Below, piece by piece: positions 40,299 through 49,382 of a stretch of DNA of 64,000 nt. Each line of letters opens with the position of its first letter. Position 1 is the stretch's first letter. The position numbers were made by a program, and so were the translations under genes. The notes under the pieces were generated by a model. It saw only the letters and a list, made by a program, of their open reading frames with translations, was not told where the DNA came from and searched no databases. This stretch comes from Microlunatus lacustris (lineage in GTDB: Bacteria; Actinomycetota; Actinomycetes; Propionibacteriales; Propionibacteriaceae): NCBI GenBank assembly GCA_039527025.1, contig BAAAJN010000005.1, positions 124,001 to 188,000 on the forward strand, written 5' to 3'.

Positions 40299-41398
40299 GC
40301 GAGCCGCTGCTGGAGGTCACCGGGCTCCAGGTCCACTTCCCGATCAAGCGCGGGCTGGTGTTCGACCGGACGGTCGGGCACGTCCGCGCCGTCGACGGCG
40401 TCGACCTCACCGTGCGGCGCGGCCAGACCTTCGGCCTGGTGGGGGAGTCGGGCTGCGGCAAGTCGACGCTCGGCCGGGCCATCCTGCGGCTGACGGAGCC
40501 GACCGAGGGCCAGGTGCGGTTCGACGGCCAGGACCTCCGCGCGCTGGGGGCGGAGCCGCTGCGCAAGATGCGGCGGCGGATGCAGATGGTGTTCCAGGAC
40601 CCGCTGTCCAGCCTCGACCCGCGGGCGTCGGTCGAGAGCTTGTTGACCGAGCCGCTGACCGTGCACGGGCTGTCCGAGGCCGACCGGCAGGAGTTCGGCC
40701 GTGACTCGGCCCGGAGCCACGCGGCCAAGGCGTCCTCGATGCTCGACGTCGTCGGCCTGCCCGGATCGGCGCTGGCCAAGTACCCGCACGAGTTCTCCGG
40801 CGGCCAGCGGCAGCGGATCGGCATCGCCCGGGCGATGATCCTCAACCCCGACCTGGTGATCGCCGACGAGCCGGTCAGCGCCCTCGACGTCTCCGTCCAG
40901 GCGCAGGTGATCAACCTGCTCGAGGGGCTGCAGGACCTGCTGGGCCTGACCTACCTGGTGATCGCGCACGACCTGGCCGTGGTCCGGCACATCAGCGACG
41001 TCATCGGGGTGATGTACCTGGGCACGATCGTCGAGCAGGCCGACAGCGACGACCTGTACGCCGAGCCGCTGCACCCGTACACGATCGCCCTGATGTCGGC
41101 CATCCCCATCCCGGACCCCGACGTCGAGGACCGCCGCGAGCGGATCCTGCTGCGCGGCGACCTGCCCAGCCCGGCCAACCCGCCGTCGGGCTGCCGCTTC
41201 CACACCCGCTGCCCGTTCCGGCAGCCGACCCGCTGCGACACCGAGGTGCCGGCGCTGCGTCCTGTCGAGGGTGCGGGCGGTCGGCTGGTGGCCTGCCACT
41301 GGGCCGAGGAGATCCGCAGCGGGGCGGTGCAGGTGGCCGACCCGGCCCTGCTGGTCGAGCCCGACGTGCCCGTCCCGGCCGCCGGCACGCGCGGCTGA
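40295..41398 (+). CDS. Peptide ABC transporter ATP-binding protein (DppF/OppF type)
   Basis: A 367-residue ATPase, partner of the preceding one. Walker A GESGCGKST is at about 50-58, Q-loop MVFQDPLSSLDPR, signature FSGGQRQR, Walker B LVIADEPVSALD, switch His in IAHDLAVV. The C-terminal oligopeptide domain contains the cysteine pattern SGCRFHTRCPFRQPTRC. ATG overlaps the preceding stop (ATGA). It completes the SBP-permease-permease-ATPase-ATPase importer, whose likely substrates are di- or oligopeptides. Confidence 0.95.
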   Translation: MSEPLLEVTGLQVHFPIKRGLVFDRTVGHVRAVDGVDLTVRRGQTFGLVGESGCGKSTLGRAILRLTEPTEGQVRFDGQDLRALGAEPLRKMRRRMQMVFQDPLSSLDPRASVESLLTEPLTVHGLSEADRQEFGRDSARSHAAKASSMLDVVGLPGSALAKYPHEFSGGQRQRIGIARAMILNPDLVIADEPVSALDVSVQAQVINLLEGLQDLLGLTYLVIAHDLAVVRHISDVIGVMYLGTIVEQADSDDLYAEPLHPYTIALMSAIPIPDPDVEDRRERILLRGDLPSPANPPSGCRFHTRCPFRQPTRCDTEVPALRPVEGAGGRLVACHWAEEIRSGAVQVADPALLVEPDVPVPAAGTRG

Positions 41399-41400
41399 CG

Positions 41401-41847
41401 ATGCAGTCCTCGGCCCGGTACGTCTCGCCGGTCGGGACGCTCGAGGTGCGCGGCGGGCCGGCCGGGCTGCGCGAGCTGAGCTGGCGGCTGGCCGGTCCCG
41501 AGCCGTCCCCGGAGCCCGACGCCACCGTCGAGCTGGTCCTGGCGCAGCTGGTGGAGTACTTCGCCGGGCAGCGGCAGTCCTTCGACGTCCCGCTCGACCT
41601 GCCGCGGCTGGCCCCCGTCCCGCGGGCCGTCCTCGAGGCGCTGCAGACCATCCCGTACGGGAGGACCATCACCTACGGTGAGCTCGCCGCCCGCAGCGGC
41701 ACCGGCCTGCCGGCCCGGGCCATCGGCTCCATCATGGGCGCCAACCCCGTCCCGCTGGTGATCCCCTGCCACCGGGTGGTGGCCGGTGACGGTCTGGGCG
41801 GCTACTCCGGCGGCTCGCCGGGCCAGGGGATCGCCACCAAGCGCTAG
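41401..41847 (+). CDS. ogt: Methylated-DNA--protein-cysteine methyltransferase with premature C-terminal stop
   Basis: A 148-residue Ogt/MGMT-type DNA repair protein that removes alkyl groups from O6-alkylguanine onto its own cysteine. The acceptor Cys123 sits in IPCHRVV, and the DNA-binding helix region YGRTITYGELAARSGTGLPARAIGSIMGANP is complete. The reading stops at TAG (41845-41847) after ATKR. The next 13 codons in the same frame read LLELEGALPPTLL before TGA at 41887-41889, which is the expected family ending after a tryptophan. The TAG is thus most simply a TGG-to-TAG nonsense change removing the last helix; loss of the aromatic contact may weaken the fold. It starts 2 nt after the peptide importer operon. 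Confidence 0.88.
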   Translation: MQSSARYVSPVGTLEVRGGPAGLRELSWRLAGPEPSPEPDATVELVLAQLVEYFAGQRQSFDVPLDLPRLAPVPRAVLEALQTIPYGRTITYGELAARSGTGLPARAIGSIMGANPVPLVIPCHRVVAGDGLGGYSGGSPGQGIATKR

Positions 41848-41889
41848 CTGCTCGAGCTCGAGGGCGCCCTGCCGCCGACCTTGCTCTGA
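41848..41889 (+). pseudogene. Orphaned 3' end of ogt after the in-frame TAG
   Basis: Thirteen sense codons (LLELEGALPPTLL) and a TGA continue the ogt frame beyond the premature stop. They have no start of their own. Confidence 0.7.
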
Positions 41890-41993
41890 GGCGTGCTGCG
41901 CTGCCGTCGTGGAGCCGCAGCAGCCGCGGCACCCGACGCCGACCGGCGCCCGCAGCACCCATCGCGGCGCCGCCCGGCAGGGCTGAACCGCGC

Positions 41994-41999
41994 TAGATT
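41994..41999 (+). promoter_or_regulatory. -10 box of the leaderless proA promoter
   Basis: TAGATT ends 7 nt before the proA GTG at 42007. It gives proA its own promoter after separation from proB. Confidence 0.55.
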
Positions 42000-42006
42000 G
42001 TGGCCC

Positions 42007-43245
<1,239 letters not shown>

Positions 43246-43274
43246 GCGCGGAGCGGGCCGGGGTGACCGACCGG

Positions 43275-43280
43275 TAGGCT
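43275..43280 (+). promoter_or_regulatory. -10 box of the leaderless small membrane gene and nadD
   Basis: TAGGCT ends 6 nt before the ATG at 43287. Confidence 0.45.
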
Positions 43281-43286
43281 CGGCCC

Positions 43287-43421
43287 ATGATCCTGGGACT
43301 ACTCCCGATGGAGACCGAGCTGCCGCTCCCGCCCATCGTCTTCGGCCTGATCGCCTTCGGCCTGCTGCTCATCCTGCTCGCCATCACGGTCGCGGTGGGC
43401 AAGGGCCGTCCGCACAGCTAG
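43287..43421 (+). CDS. 44-residue single-pass membrane peptide between proA and nadD
   Basis: A short frame: a mostly neutral N-terminal part (MILGLLPMETELPLPP), one strong transmembrane helix of about 21 residues (IVFGLIAFGLLLILLAITVAV), and a basic end GKGRPHS. It has its own -10 box 6 nt upstream of the ATG. Its TAG stop directly abuts the GTG of nadD, so nadD translation may depend on it. Small membrane proteins at this place occur in other actinobacteria as far as I recall, but I know of no function. Support is the promoter, the exact abutment and the clean helix. Confidence 0.72.
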   Translation: MILGLLPMETELPLPPIVFGLIAFGLLLILLAITVAVGKGRPHS

Positions 43422-44087
43422 GTGAGTTCTCCGCAGTCGTCGCCGCCCCGCGCCACGGGGCTCGCCCGTCCTCAGGTCGAGGACCCCGACCACCGGCACC
43501 GGTTGGGGGTGATGGGTGGCACCTTCGACCCCATCCACCACGGCCACCTGGTGGCGGCCAGCGAGGTGGCCAGCCGGTTCGGCCTCGACGAGGTCGTCTT
43601 CGTCCCCACCGGACAGCCCTGGCAGAAGGCGGACCGCGAGGTCTCCTCCGCCGAGGACCGCTACCTGATGACGGTCATCGCCACGGCGTCGAACCCCCGG
43701 TTCACCGTCAGCCGGGTGGACGTGGAGCGGGACGGCCCGACCTACACCGTCGACACCCTCAAGGACCTGCGGGCCGAGCGCGGTGAGGACGTCGACCTCT
43801 ACTTCATCACCGGCGCCGACGCGCTGACCCAGATCCTGACCTGGCGCAACTCCGACCGGCTCTTCGACCTGGCCCACTTCGTCGGCTGCACCCGGCCCGG
43901 GGTCGAGCTGGACACCACCGTGATCGACCGGCTGCCCCGCGACCGGGTGACGGTGATGGAGATCCCGGCCCTGGCCATCTCCTCCACAGCGTGCCGCAAG
44001 CGGGTGCACGACCAGGAGCCGACCTGGTACCTGGTGCCCGACGGCATCGTGCAGTACATCGCCAAGCGCGGGCTCTACCGCCCGTGA
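43422..44087 (+). CDS. nadD: Nicotinate-nucleotide adenylyltransferase
   Basis: A 221-residue enzyme of NAD synthesis that joins nicotinate mononucleotide and ATP. The nucleotidyl-transferase motif GTFDPIHHGH is at 33-42, and the second motif ISSTACRKRV lies near residue 187. The first 27 residues are hydrophilic and not family-like; the GTG at 43422 abuts the previous stop, but a later start just before LGVMGGTF is conceivable. It precedes rsfS, as in mycobacteria and streptomycetes. Confidence 0.95.
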   Translation: MSSPQSSPPRATGLARPQVEDPDHRHRLGVMGGTFDPIHHGHLVAASEVASRFGLDEVVFVPTGQPWQKADREVSSAEDRYLMTVIATASNPRFTVSRVDVERDGPTYTVDTLKDLRAERGEDVDLYFITGADALTQILTWRNSDRLFDLAHFVGCTRPGVELDTTVIDRLPRDRVTVMEIPALAISSTACRKRVHDQEPTWYLVPDGIVQYIAKRGLYRP

Positions 44088-44121
44088 GGACCGAACCCGG
44101 TCCACCGACAGGAAGAAGATC

Positions 44122-44490
44122 GTGACCGCTACCGACCGTGCCCTGGAGCTCACCCGGACGGCCGCCGAGGCCGCCGTCGACAAGCTCGGCACCGACCTCA
44201 TCGCCTACGACGTCTCCGACCAGCTGGCCATCACCGACGTGTTCCTCGTGGTCACCGCCAGCAACGAGCGCCAGGTCGGCGCCGTGGTCGACGGCGTCGA
44301 GGAGGCTCTGCGCGGCCTGGACGCCAAGCCCGTCCGCCGCGAGGGCGACCGCGAGCAGCGCTGGGTGCTGCTGGACTACCTCGACCTCGTCGTGCACGTG
44401 CAGCACAGCGAGGAGCGCAAGTTCTACGCCCTCGAGCGGTTGTGGAGCGACTGCCCGGTGATCCCGCTCGGGCTCGACGAGCGCCGGTGA
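44122..44490 (+). CDS. rsfS: Ribosomal silencing factor RsfS
   Basis: A 122-residue protein that binds L14 on the 50S subunit and blocks subunit joining during starvation. Family features: AYDVSDQLAITDVFLVVTASNERQVGAVVDGVEE and WVLLDYLDLVVHVQHSEERKFYALERLW. The GTG start at 44122 is preceded by AGGAAGAAG. It overlaps the histidine phosphatase gene by 4 nt (GTGA). Confidence 0.96.
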   Translation: MTATDRALELTRTAAEAAVDKLGTDLIAYDVSDQLAITDVFLVVTASNERQVGAVVDGVEEALRGLDAKPVRREGDREQRWVLLDYLDLVVHVQHSEERKFYALERLWSDCPVIPLGLDERR

Positions 44491-45161
44491 CCGCGTCCCG
44501 CATCATCGTCTGGCGGCACGGCCGCACGCCCTGGAACGTGGAGAACCGCTTCCAGGGCCAGGCCGACATCGGGCTGGACGACGTGGGCCGCGCCCAGGCC
44601 GCCCGCGCCGCTCGTGCGCTGGCGGCGCTGCAGCCCACCGTGCTGTGGTCCAGCGACCTCAGCCGGGCTCGGGACACCGCCGAGGCGCTGGTCGAGCTGA
44701 CCGGGCTGCCGGTGAGCACCGACCGGCGGTTGCGGGAGATCCACGTCGGCTCCTGGGAAGGCCTGCTGGGGGAGGACGTCGAGCGCGTCGACCCGGAGGG
44801 CTCCCGCCGGCTGCGCGCCGGTGAGGACATCCGCCGCTCGGCGACCGGGGAGAGCCCGTCGGAGGTCGGCACCCGCGTCGCCGCGGCCCTGCGTGAGCTC
44901 GCCGACGCCGCCCCCGACGGCAGCACCGTGGTGGCGGCCAGCCACGGCCTGGCCGGCCGGGTGGGCGTCGCGGAGCTCGTCGGGCTGCCGGTCGAGCACC
45001 ACCGGCTGCTGGGCGGGTTGAGCAACTGCGCCTGGGTGAGCGTCGACCGGCACCGCTCCGGCCGCTACTGGCGGATCGAGCAGTACAACGTCACCGCACC
45101 CGATCCGACGGACCCGCTCGAGGACCGGGCCGATTTCGCGACGCGGGCGGCGGCAGGCTAG
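44487..45161 (+). CDS. Histidine phosphatase family protein, possible glucosyl-3-phosphoglycerate phosphatase
   Basis: A 224-residue phosphatase of the phosphoglycerate-mutase fold. The phospho-acceptor His11 is in WRHGRTPWN; SSDLSRARDTAEAL, the REIHVGSWEGL segment with the acid residue, and the second His in VAASHGLAGR complete the active site. It starts with GTG in the rsfS stop. In Mycobacterium the gene after rsfS (Rv2419c) is GpgP, which dephosphorylates glucosyl-3-phosphoglycerate in methylglucose polysaccharide synthesis; position and length suggest the same role here, but that is inference. Its TAG stop is part of the tRNA promoter. Confidence 0.85.
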   Translation: MTASRIIVWRHGRTPWNVENRFQGQADIGLDDVGRAQAARAARALAALQPTVLWSSDLSRARDTAEALVELTGLPVSTDRRLREIHVGSWEGLLGEDVERVDPEGSRRLRAGEDIRRSATGESPSEVGTRVAAALRELADAAPDGSTVVAASHGLAGRVGVAELVGLPVEHHRLLGGLSNCAWVSVDRHRSGRYWRIEQYNVTAPDPTDPLEDRADFATRAAAG

Positions 45162-45164
45162 TAT
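45159..45164 (+). promoter_or_regulatory. Candidate -10 box of tRNA-Ala
   Basis: TAGTAT, overlapping the phosphatase stop, 57 nt upstream of the mature tRNA. A weak TTCGCG lies about 20 nt further upstream. Confidence 0.35.
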
Positions 45165-45221
45165 TTCGGGGTCGTCAGGGGCACCGGCCGCGAGGTCTGG
45201 GGCACCGGAGGACACCCGCGA

Positions 45222-45297
45222 GGGGCTTTGGCGCAGTTGGTAGCGCGCTTCCATGGCATGGAAGAGGTCAGGGGTTCGAATCCCCTAAGCTCCACCA
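45222..45297 (+). tRNA. tRNA-Ala (anticodon GGC), CCA encoded
   Basis: A complete cloverleaf: acceptor GGGGCTT/AAGCTCC with one G-U pair, D-arm GCGC-AGTTGGTA-GCGC, anticodon arm CTTCC-ATGGCAT-GGAAG with anticodon GGC, variable AGGTC, T-arm AGGGG-TTCGAAT-CCCCT, discriminator A and an encoded CCA at 45295-45297. Its 3' half is duplicated at 49562-49604, so it served as the integration site of the island that follows. Confidence 0.97.
45259..45284 (+). other. attL core within tRNA-Ala
   Basis: A 26-bp stretch from the anticodon stem to the T-arm that is repeated exactly at 49568-49593. It marks the tRNA-side junction of the island. Confidence 0.8.
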
Positions 45298-45375
45298 TCG
45301 ACACCGCTGACCACAGCGATCGCGACGTCACAACTGGCCCCGTCGAGCGGCCACCGGGTGGCCCTGACAGCGGAG

Positions 45376-46047
45376 TCAGCCGAGGCCGTCCTCGAAGATC
45401 GCATCCATCGGGCGAGCGCCCTTGGTCAGCACCGGATGCAGCTCCTTGCGGTCGACCTTCTCCGTCGTCCGCGTGTTCGCATGTCCCACGAGATGGACGG
45501 TGTCCTCGATCGGCATGCCTGACTTCGACAAGAGCGAGACGAAGCTGTGCCGGAGTTCGCGCGTGTCCACGTCTCGGAGTCCGAACCAGCGGCCCTCGCC
45601 ACGGCACGGAACGAGCGGCAGACGTTCGCCGCACCCAGGGCAGTACCGCGCGAGGTGCAGAAGACCAGACCCTGATCGATCATCCAGGACCGGCCTCCGA
45701 CCGCGCCCCGCGCTGCAGCTGACGGTGAGTCCGGAGCGCGTCTCGTGCACGATCCAGCAGCTCCAGCCTGCGGCGCGACCGCGGTGACTTCGTCTCACCG
45801 CCCCGGTGCACCGATCGCCCCACTTCGATCGACGGCGGATCGCCGTCGAGGTCGAGGCTTTCCCACTCCAGCGCCCGGAGTTCCTCCGCCCGGGCGCCGG
45901 TCAGCAGCGAGACGACCACGCACGCCTGCATCGGGTTCCCTCGGATGCAGCAAGCACGGCGCGCGCCTGCGCACGGTGCATCGAACCTCGGAGGATCGAG
46001 AGCAGCCGCACGACGCTGCCCGTCGAGAGGTGCCGGGAGTGCGTTTC
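45376..46047 (-). pseudogene. Tyrosine recombinase (phage-type integrase) remnant
   Basis: Integrase sequence is spread over three reading frames. Near 46045-45950 it reads LSTGSVVRLLSILRGSMHRAQA; near 45931-45700 it reads VVVSLLTGARAEELRALEWESLDLDGDP with the first catalytic Arg; then GLVFCTSRGTALGAANVCRSFRAVARAAG in another frame; and from about 45565 LRDVDTRELRHSFVSLLSKSG and HLVGHANTRTTEKVDRKELHPVL to the stop at 45376. At least two or three frameshifts and an internal deletion are needed to join them. The residue before RKEL in TTEKV-D-RKEL is normally the catalytic tyrosine and is Asp here (GAC for TAC). The N-terminal DNA-binding arm is gone. It cannot be active. Confidence 0.85.
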
Positions 46048-46093
46048 TGCATGAGGTCTCCCATGGTCGTGCGCGAGGGTGGGTGTGGGTCTT

Positions 46094-47296
46094 TCATCGC
46101 CCGGCTGGGAACGCTGTCCGGCGAGCGGCTCCGGCGATGACCAGGGCGATCAGGGGTAGGGCGATCATGACCGCGGGCAGCGTCACGCTCGCACTCTGGC
46201 TGATCAGCAGGGCGCCCAGGACGCCGCCGCCGAAGATGGCGAGGTTGAAAGCGACGCCGAGCATCGAGTTCGCGACGTCGGCGTTCTCCCCGCTGGCTTC
46301 GCTGACCGCGGTCTGCAGCTGGGTGGCCGCTCCGCCGTACCCGAGCCCCCAGCAGACGAGGGCGATCATGACGGCGGCGAGCGACTGCTGGCCGACCAGC
46401 AGGATGACGCCGGCGGCGGTGAACAGGCCGATGCTGACCAGGAGCAACCGGCGGAGCATCCGGTCCACCAGGGCGGCGGTGATGGCGATGCCGCCGAGCG
46501 CGGCGACGCCGAACGTGACCAGGGCGACGTCGACCGACAGCGCTACCTCTGCAGAGCGCAGGTAGGACGAGATGTAGGTGTAGACGGTGTTGTGCGGCAC
46601 CATCCAGGTCGCGATGACGGCCAGGACGAGTGCGACGCCCGGGATCGTGAGCACCCGGGCGACCGGCAGGAGCGACTCTGCCCGCTGACCGGGTGCGTCC
46701 GGAACGAGGACGATGGCCAGGACGAGGGTGACTGCCATCAGCACCGACAGGGCGCCGAAGGACCACCGCCAGTCGAAGGTGGTGCCCAGCCAGGAGCCGA
46801 ACGGGGTGCCGACCGCCAGTCCGACAGGTGTGCCGAGCGAGGCGATGGCGAGGGCGCGCCCGGCCAGCGCCGGGACGGTGATCCGCCGCGCGTAGCCGGC
46901 CAGCATCCCCCACAGCAGTCCCGAGAACGCCCCCGCCAGGACGCGCACCACCAGCGAGATCACGACGTCGGACGAGAGTGCGGTGACCGTGTTGGTCACG
47001 AGGAAGCCGGCGATGCCGACGAGGAGGACCGGCTTGCGTCGCATCCCGCGCGTCGCGGCGACGAGGGGGATGGTCGCGAGGATGGTGCCGAGTGCGTAGG
47101 CGCTGACCAGCTGCCCGGCCGTCCCCTCGCTGGTGGCGAGACCGGCCGAGATCTGCGGCAACAGCCCAGCCGGCATCGTCTCCGTGGCGATGAGGAGGAA
47201 CCCCATCAGGGCCATCACCAGCAGAGCGGCCAGCGGCAGCCGGTCGGTGCGGGGGGGCGCATGGCCGCTGTGCAGCGGTGCGGTGGAGTTGGTCAA
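46094..47296 (-). CDS. MFS transporter, DHA1 (drug/arabinose exporter-like)
   Basis: A 400-residue membrane protein with twelve predicted helices. Opening helix LPLAALLVMALMGFLLIATETMPAGLLPQIS with its ETMPAGLLP motif is typical of the AraJ/YdhP group of drug:H+ antiporters, and LAGYARRITVPALAGRALAIASLGTPVGLAVGTPFGSWLG holds the exporter motif C (GTPVGLAVGTP). The start is TTG at 47296 with AGGAAG 6 nt upstream. It is divergent from an XRE-family regulator, which probably controls it. The exported compound is unknown. Cargo of the tRNA-Ala island. Confidence 0.88.
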   Translation of the reverse strand: MTNSTAPLHSGHAPPRTDRLPLAALLVMALMGFLLIATETMPAGLLPQISAGLATSEGTAGQLVSAYALGTILATIPLVAATRGMRRKPVLLVGIAGFLVTNTVTALSSDVVISLVVRVLAGAFSGLLWGMLAGYARRITVPALAGRALAIASLGTPVGLAVGTPFGSWLGTTFDWRWSFGALSVLMAVTLVLAIVLVPDAPGQRAESLLPVARVLTIPGVALVLAVIATWMVPHNTVYTYISSYLRSAEVALSVDVALVTFGVAALGGIAITAALVDRMLRRLLLVSIGLFTAAGVILLVGQQSLAAVMIALVCWGLGYGGAATQLQTAVSEASGENADVANSMLGVAFNLAIFGGGVLGALLISQSASVTLPAVMIALPLIALVIAGAARRTAFPAGR

Positions 47297-47403
47297 GGGT
47301 TCTTCCTGAGTGATGGCGGCTCGGCTCGGTGCGGTCGCGGCGCCGGTGAGGCGCTGCGCGCCCGCGGACAGGATCAGCCAACCCCATCTCCTGCTGAGGT
47401 GTA

Positions 47404-47435
47404 ATGCCCTGCTGTGGGGTGCACCAGAAGGGCAT
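47404..47435. promoter_or_regulatory. Inverted repeat in the MFS/XRE divergent region
   Basis: ATGCCCT at 47404-47410 and AGGGCAT at 47429-47435 are exact inverted repeats 18 bp apart, about 23 bp upstream of the XRE -10 box. A possible operator for the divergent regulator. Confidence 0.4.
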
Positions 47436-47457
47436 CCCACTGGGACTGCGAGCGCCG

Positions 47458-47463
47458 TACCGT
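47458..47463 (+). promoter_or_regulatory. -10 box of the leaderless XRE-cupin operon
   Basis: TACCGT ends 7 nt before the GTG at 47471. Confidence 0.45.
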
Positions 47464-47470
47464 CGAAACC

Positions 47471-48394
47471 GTGGACAACCGAGCCGAGGTCCGCGAGTTC
47501 TTGATCTCGCGTCGCGCCAAGATCAGCCCCGAGCAGGCCGGGCTGCCCGAGTACGGCCTCAGGCGGGTTCCCGGGCTGCGTCGCGGCGAAGTGGCCGCTC
47601 TCGCCGGGGTCAGCATCGAGTACTACTCCCGGCTGGAGCGGGGCGCCCTCAGCGGGGTGTCGGCCACCATCCTGGACGCTCTCGCGCGGGCTCTGCAGCT
47701 CGACGACTCCGAGCGCGCGCACCTGTTCAACCTCGCCCACGCCGCCGACGGCACCAGCGCGGGGATGCGGCCTCGCCGTCGGCCCAGCAAGCGCTGGACC
47801 CCTCGGCCCACGCTGCAGTGGGTCCTCGACCGCTTCACCGCCCCCGCGATCGTGCGGAACGGCCGGATGGACCTGCTCGCCGTCAACCACCTCGGGCGAG
47901 CCATGCACGTCGCGCTGTACGAGGCCACGCCTCCCGGCGCGGTGCCCAACTTCGCCCGCTTCACCTTCCTGCACCTCGACGCGGCACGCAGCTTCTACCC
48001 CGACTGGGACACCGCGGCCGACACCGTCGTGGCCATCCTCCGCACCGAGGCCGGTCGGGACCCCCACGACAAGGACCTCCACGACCTGGTCGGCGAGCTC
48101 TCCACCCGCAGCGGCGACTTCCGCCGCCGGTGGGCAGCCCACGACGTCCGCGCGCACGGCGCCGGCACCAAACGCTTCCACCACACGGTGGTCGGCGACC
48201 TCGACCTCGCCTACGAGAGCGTCGACATGGTCTCCGAACCCGGACTCACCCTCACGCTCTACGCCGCCGAACCGGCCTCGGCGACCGCACACGCCCTCGA
48301 CCTGCTCGCCTCCTGGACCACGACCCGCTCCGACTCCGCCGCCCCCACCACGAGGGCTGCTCGACACCCGACCCGAGACGAAGGGGAATCATGA
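47471..48394 (+). CDS. XRE-family helix-turn-helix regulator with MmyB-like C-terminal domain
   Basis: A 307-residue regulator. The Cro/C1-type HTH lies near residues 10-75, with LRRGEVAALAGVSIEYYSRLERGALSGVSATILDALARALQL. The C-terminal half is the MmyB-like ligand domain (WVLDRFTAPAIVRNGRMDLLAVNHLGRAMH, then ARFTFLHLDAARSFYPDW), which in structural work binds a fatty-acid-like ligand. GTG at 47471 is fixed by the -10 box 7 nt upstream. Such regulators in actinobacteria usually sit divergent to an exporter or oxidoreductase they repress, as here. Its stop overlaps the cupin gene by 4 nt. Confidence 0.9.
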   Translation: MDNRAEVREFLISRRAKISPEQAGLPEYGLRRVPGLRRGEVAALAGVSIEYYSRLERGALSGVSATILDALARALQLDDSERAHLFNLAHAADGTSAGMRPRRRPSKRWTPRPTLQWVLDRFTAPAIVRNGRMDLLAVNHLGRAMHVALYEATPPGAVPNFARFTFLHLDAARSFYPDWDTAADTVVAILRTEAGRDPHDKDLHDLVGELSTRSGDFRRRWAAHDVRAHGAGTKRFHHTVVGDLDLAYESVDMVSEPGLTLTLYAAEPASATAHALDLLASWTTTRSDSAAPTTRAARHPTRDEGES

Positions 48395-48801
48395 AGATCA
48401 CGACCAGCTCGACCGAGGGCGCCACCAGCAAGGGCCCCGCGGAGTGGTTCACCGGCGACGTCTACATCGACGCCGTCGCCAGCGCGTCCACCCCGGCGCG
48501 TGTCACCGCCAACCTGGTCCACTTCATGCCCGGTGCCCGGACCGCGTGGCACCGCCACCCGCTCGGTCAGAGCCTGTTCGTCACCGAGGGCATCGGCCTG
48601 GTCCAGCGCCGCGGAGGCCCGGTGCAGACCATCCGGCCGGGTGACCGAGTCCACATCGAACCCGACGAGGAACACTGGCACGGCGCCACGCCGACCCGGC
48701 TGATGGTGCACCTCGCCCTCAACGAGGTCGACGACGACCACCCGGCGGCCCACTGGGGCGAGCACGTCACCGACGGGGAGTACAGCGCCATCCCCGAGTA
48801 G
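48391..48801 (+). CDS. Cupin-domain protein
   Basis: A 136-residue single-domain cupin. Metal ligands are visible in cupin motif 1 (ARTAWHRHPLGQSLFVTEG, with two His and a downstream Gln/Glu position) and motif 2 (PGDRVHIEPDEEHWHGA). The WFTGDVYID opening and AHWGEHVTDGEY ending match small cupins annotated near (R)-mandelonitrile lyase or carboxymuconolactone decarboxylase-associated proteins. Reaction unknown. ATG at 48391 overlaps the regulator stop, and GAAGGGGAATC gives a ribosome binding site. Likely co-controlled with the divergent MFS exporter. Confidence 0.87.
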   Translation: MKITTSSTEGATSKGPAEWFTGDVYIDAVASASTPARVTANLVHFMPGARTAWHRHPLGQSLFVTEGIGLVQRRGGPVQTIRPGDRVHIEPDEEHWHGATPTRLMVHLALNEVDDDHPAAHWGEHVTDGEYSAIPE

Positions 48802-49382
48802 CCGGACCCCGGCGCCTCAACTCTCGCGCCACAAGCGTCGGCGCCGGACCACCAGGCTTGCGCAAGGTGGCAACACCGAGGGCGATCGCGATTTCGGCCA
48901 TGTCTTCCGCGAAGGTGATCTGCTCTCGGTTCTGCCACAGGATGTCAACGAGCGGAAATAGTTCGTGACCTCCTCCGCCGGCTGCGCCGAGTCCTCCATG
49001 GACGACCAGGTTCGTCGGGTCGCCCGGGACAAGCCTCGCGTCCAGCTCGCATGAACTCAGCCCAGGTCGAGCGCTCGTCGCGCCGGATGTGAGCAGACCG
49101 TCAGGCGTCAGCCCAGATGGTGTCCTCCGGTGGGAGAGAAGGCGATTCTCGTCCAAGGGTGCGTCCAAGTCATCCGGAGTGCCAACTGACATGAATCTGC
49201 GAATCCCCAGCCCGTCGCGGCGCAAACTCCTGCATCGACGTCACGTCCAGGTCACTCAGCACTGCATCCCTGTCCCCGGAATCCAGCCGCTCACCGGTCG
49301 CGTGATCAAGGAATGCGTCAGGTGCAGACGCGCCGTCGATAGGAGTGCCCTGATCCTGAGTCTCACAGCCATCTCCTGCTCG
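48767..49382 (-). pseudogene. Possible frameshifted gene remnant in an AT-richer patch of the island
   Basis: Two minus-strand open stretches in different frames read like protein. One is 49382-49170, with TPIDGASAPDAFLDHATGER and a DLDVTSMQEFAPRRAGD segment. The other is 49225-48767, with GDPTNLVVHGGLGAAGGGG and LVDILWQNREQITFAEDMAEIAIALG. They would join with one shift near 49170-49225. No family is recognised. Base composition is visibly lower in GC than the surroundings, and no promoter or ribosome binding site stands out. The 3' end runs into the cupin gene. Confidence 0.3.
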
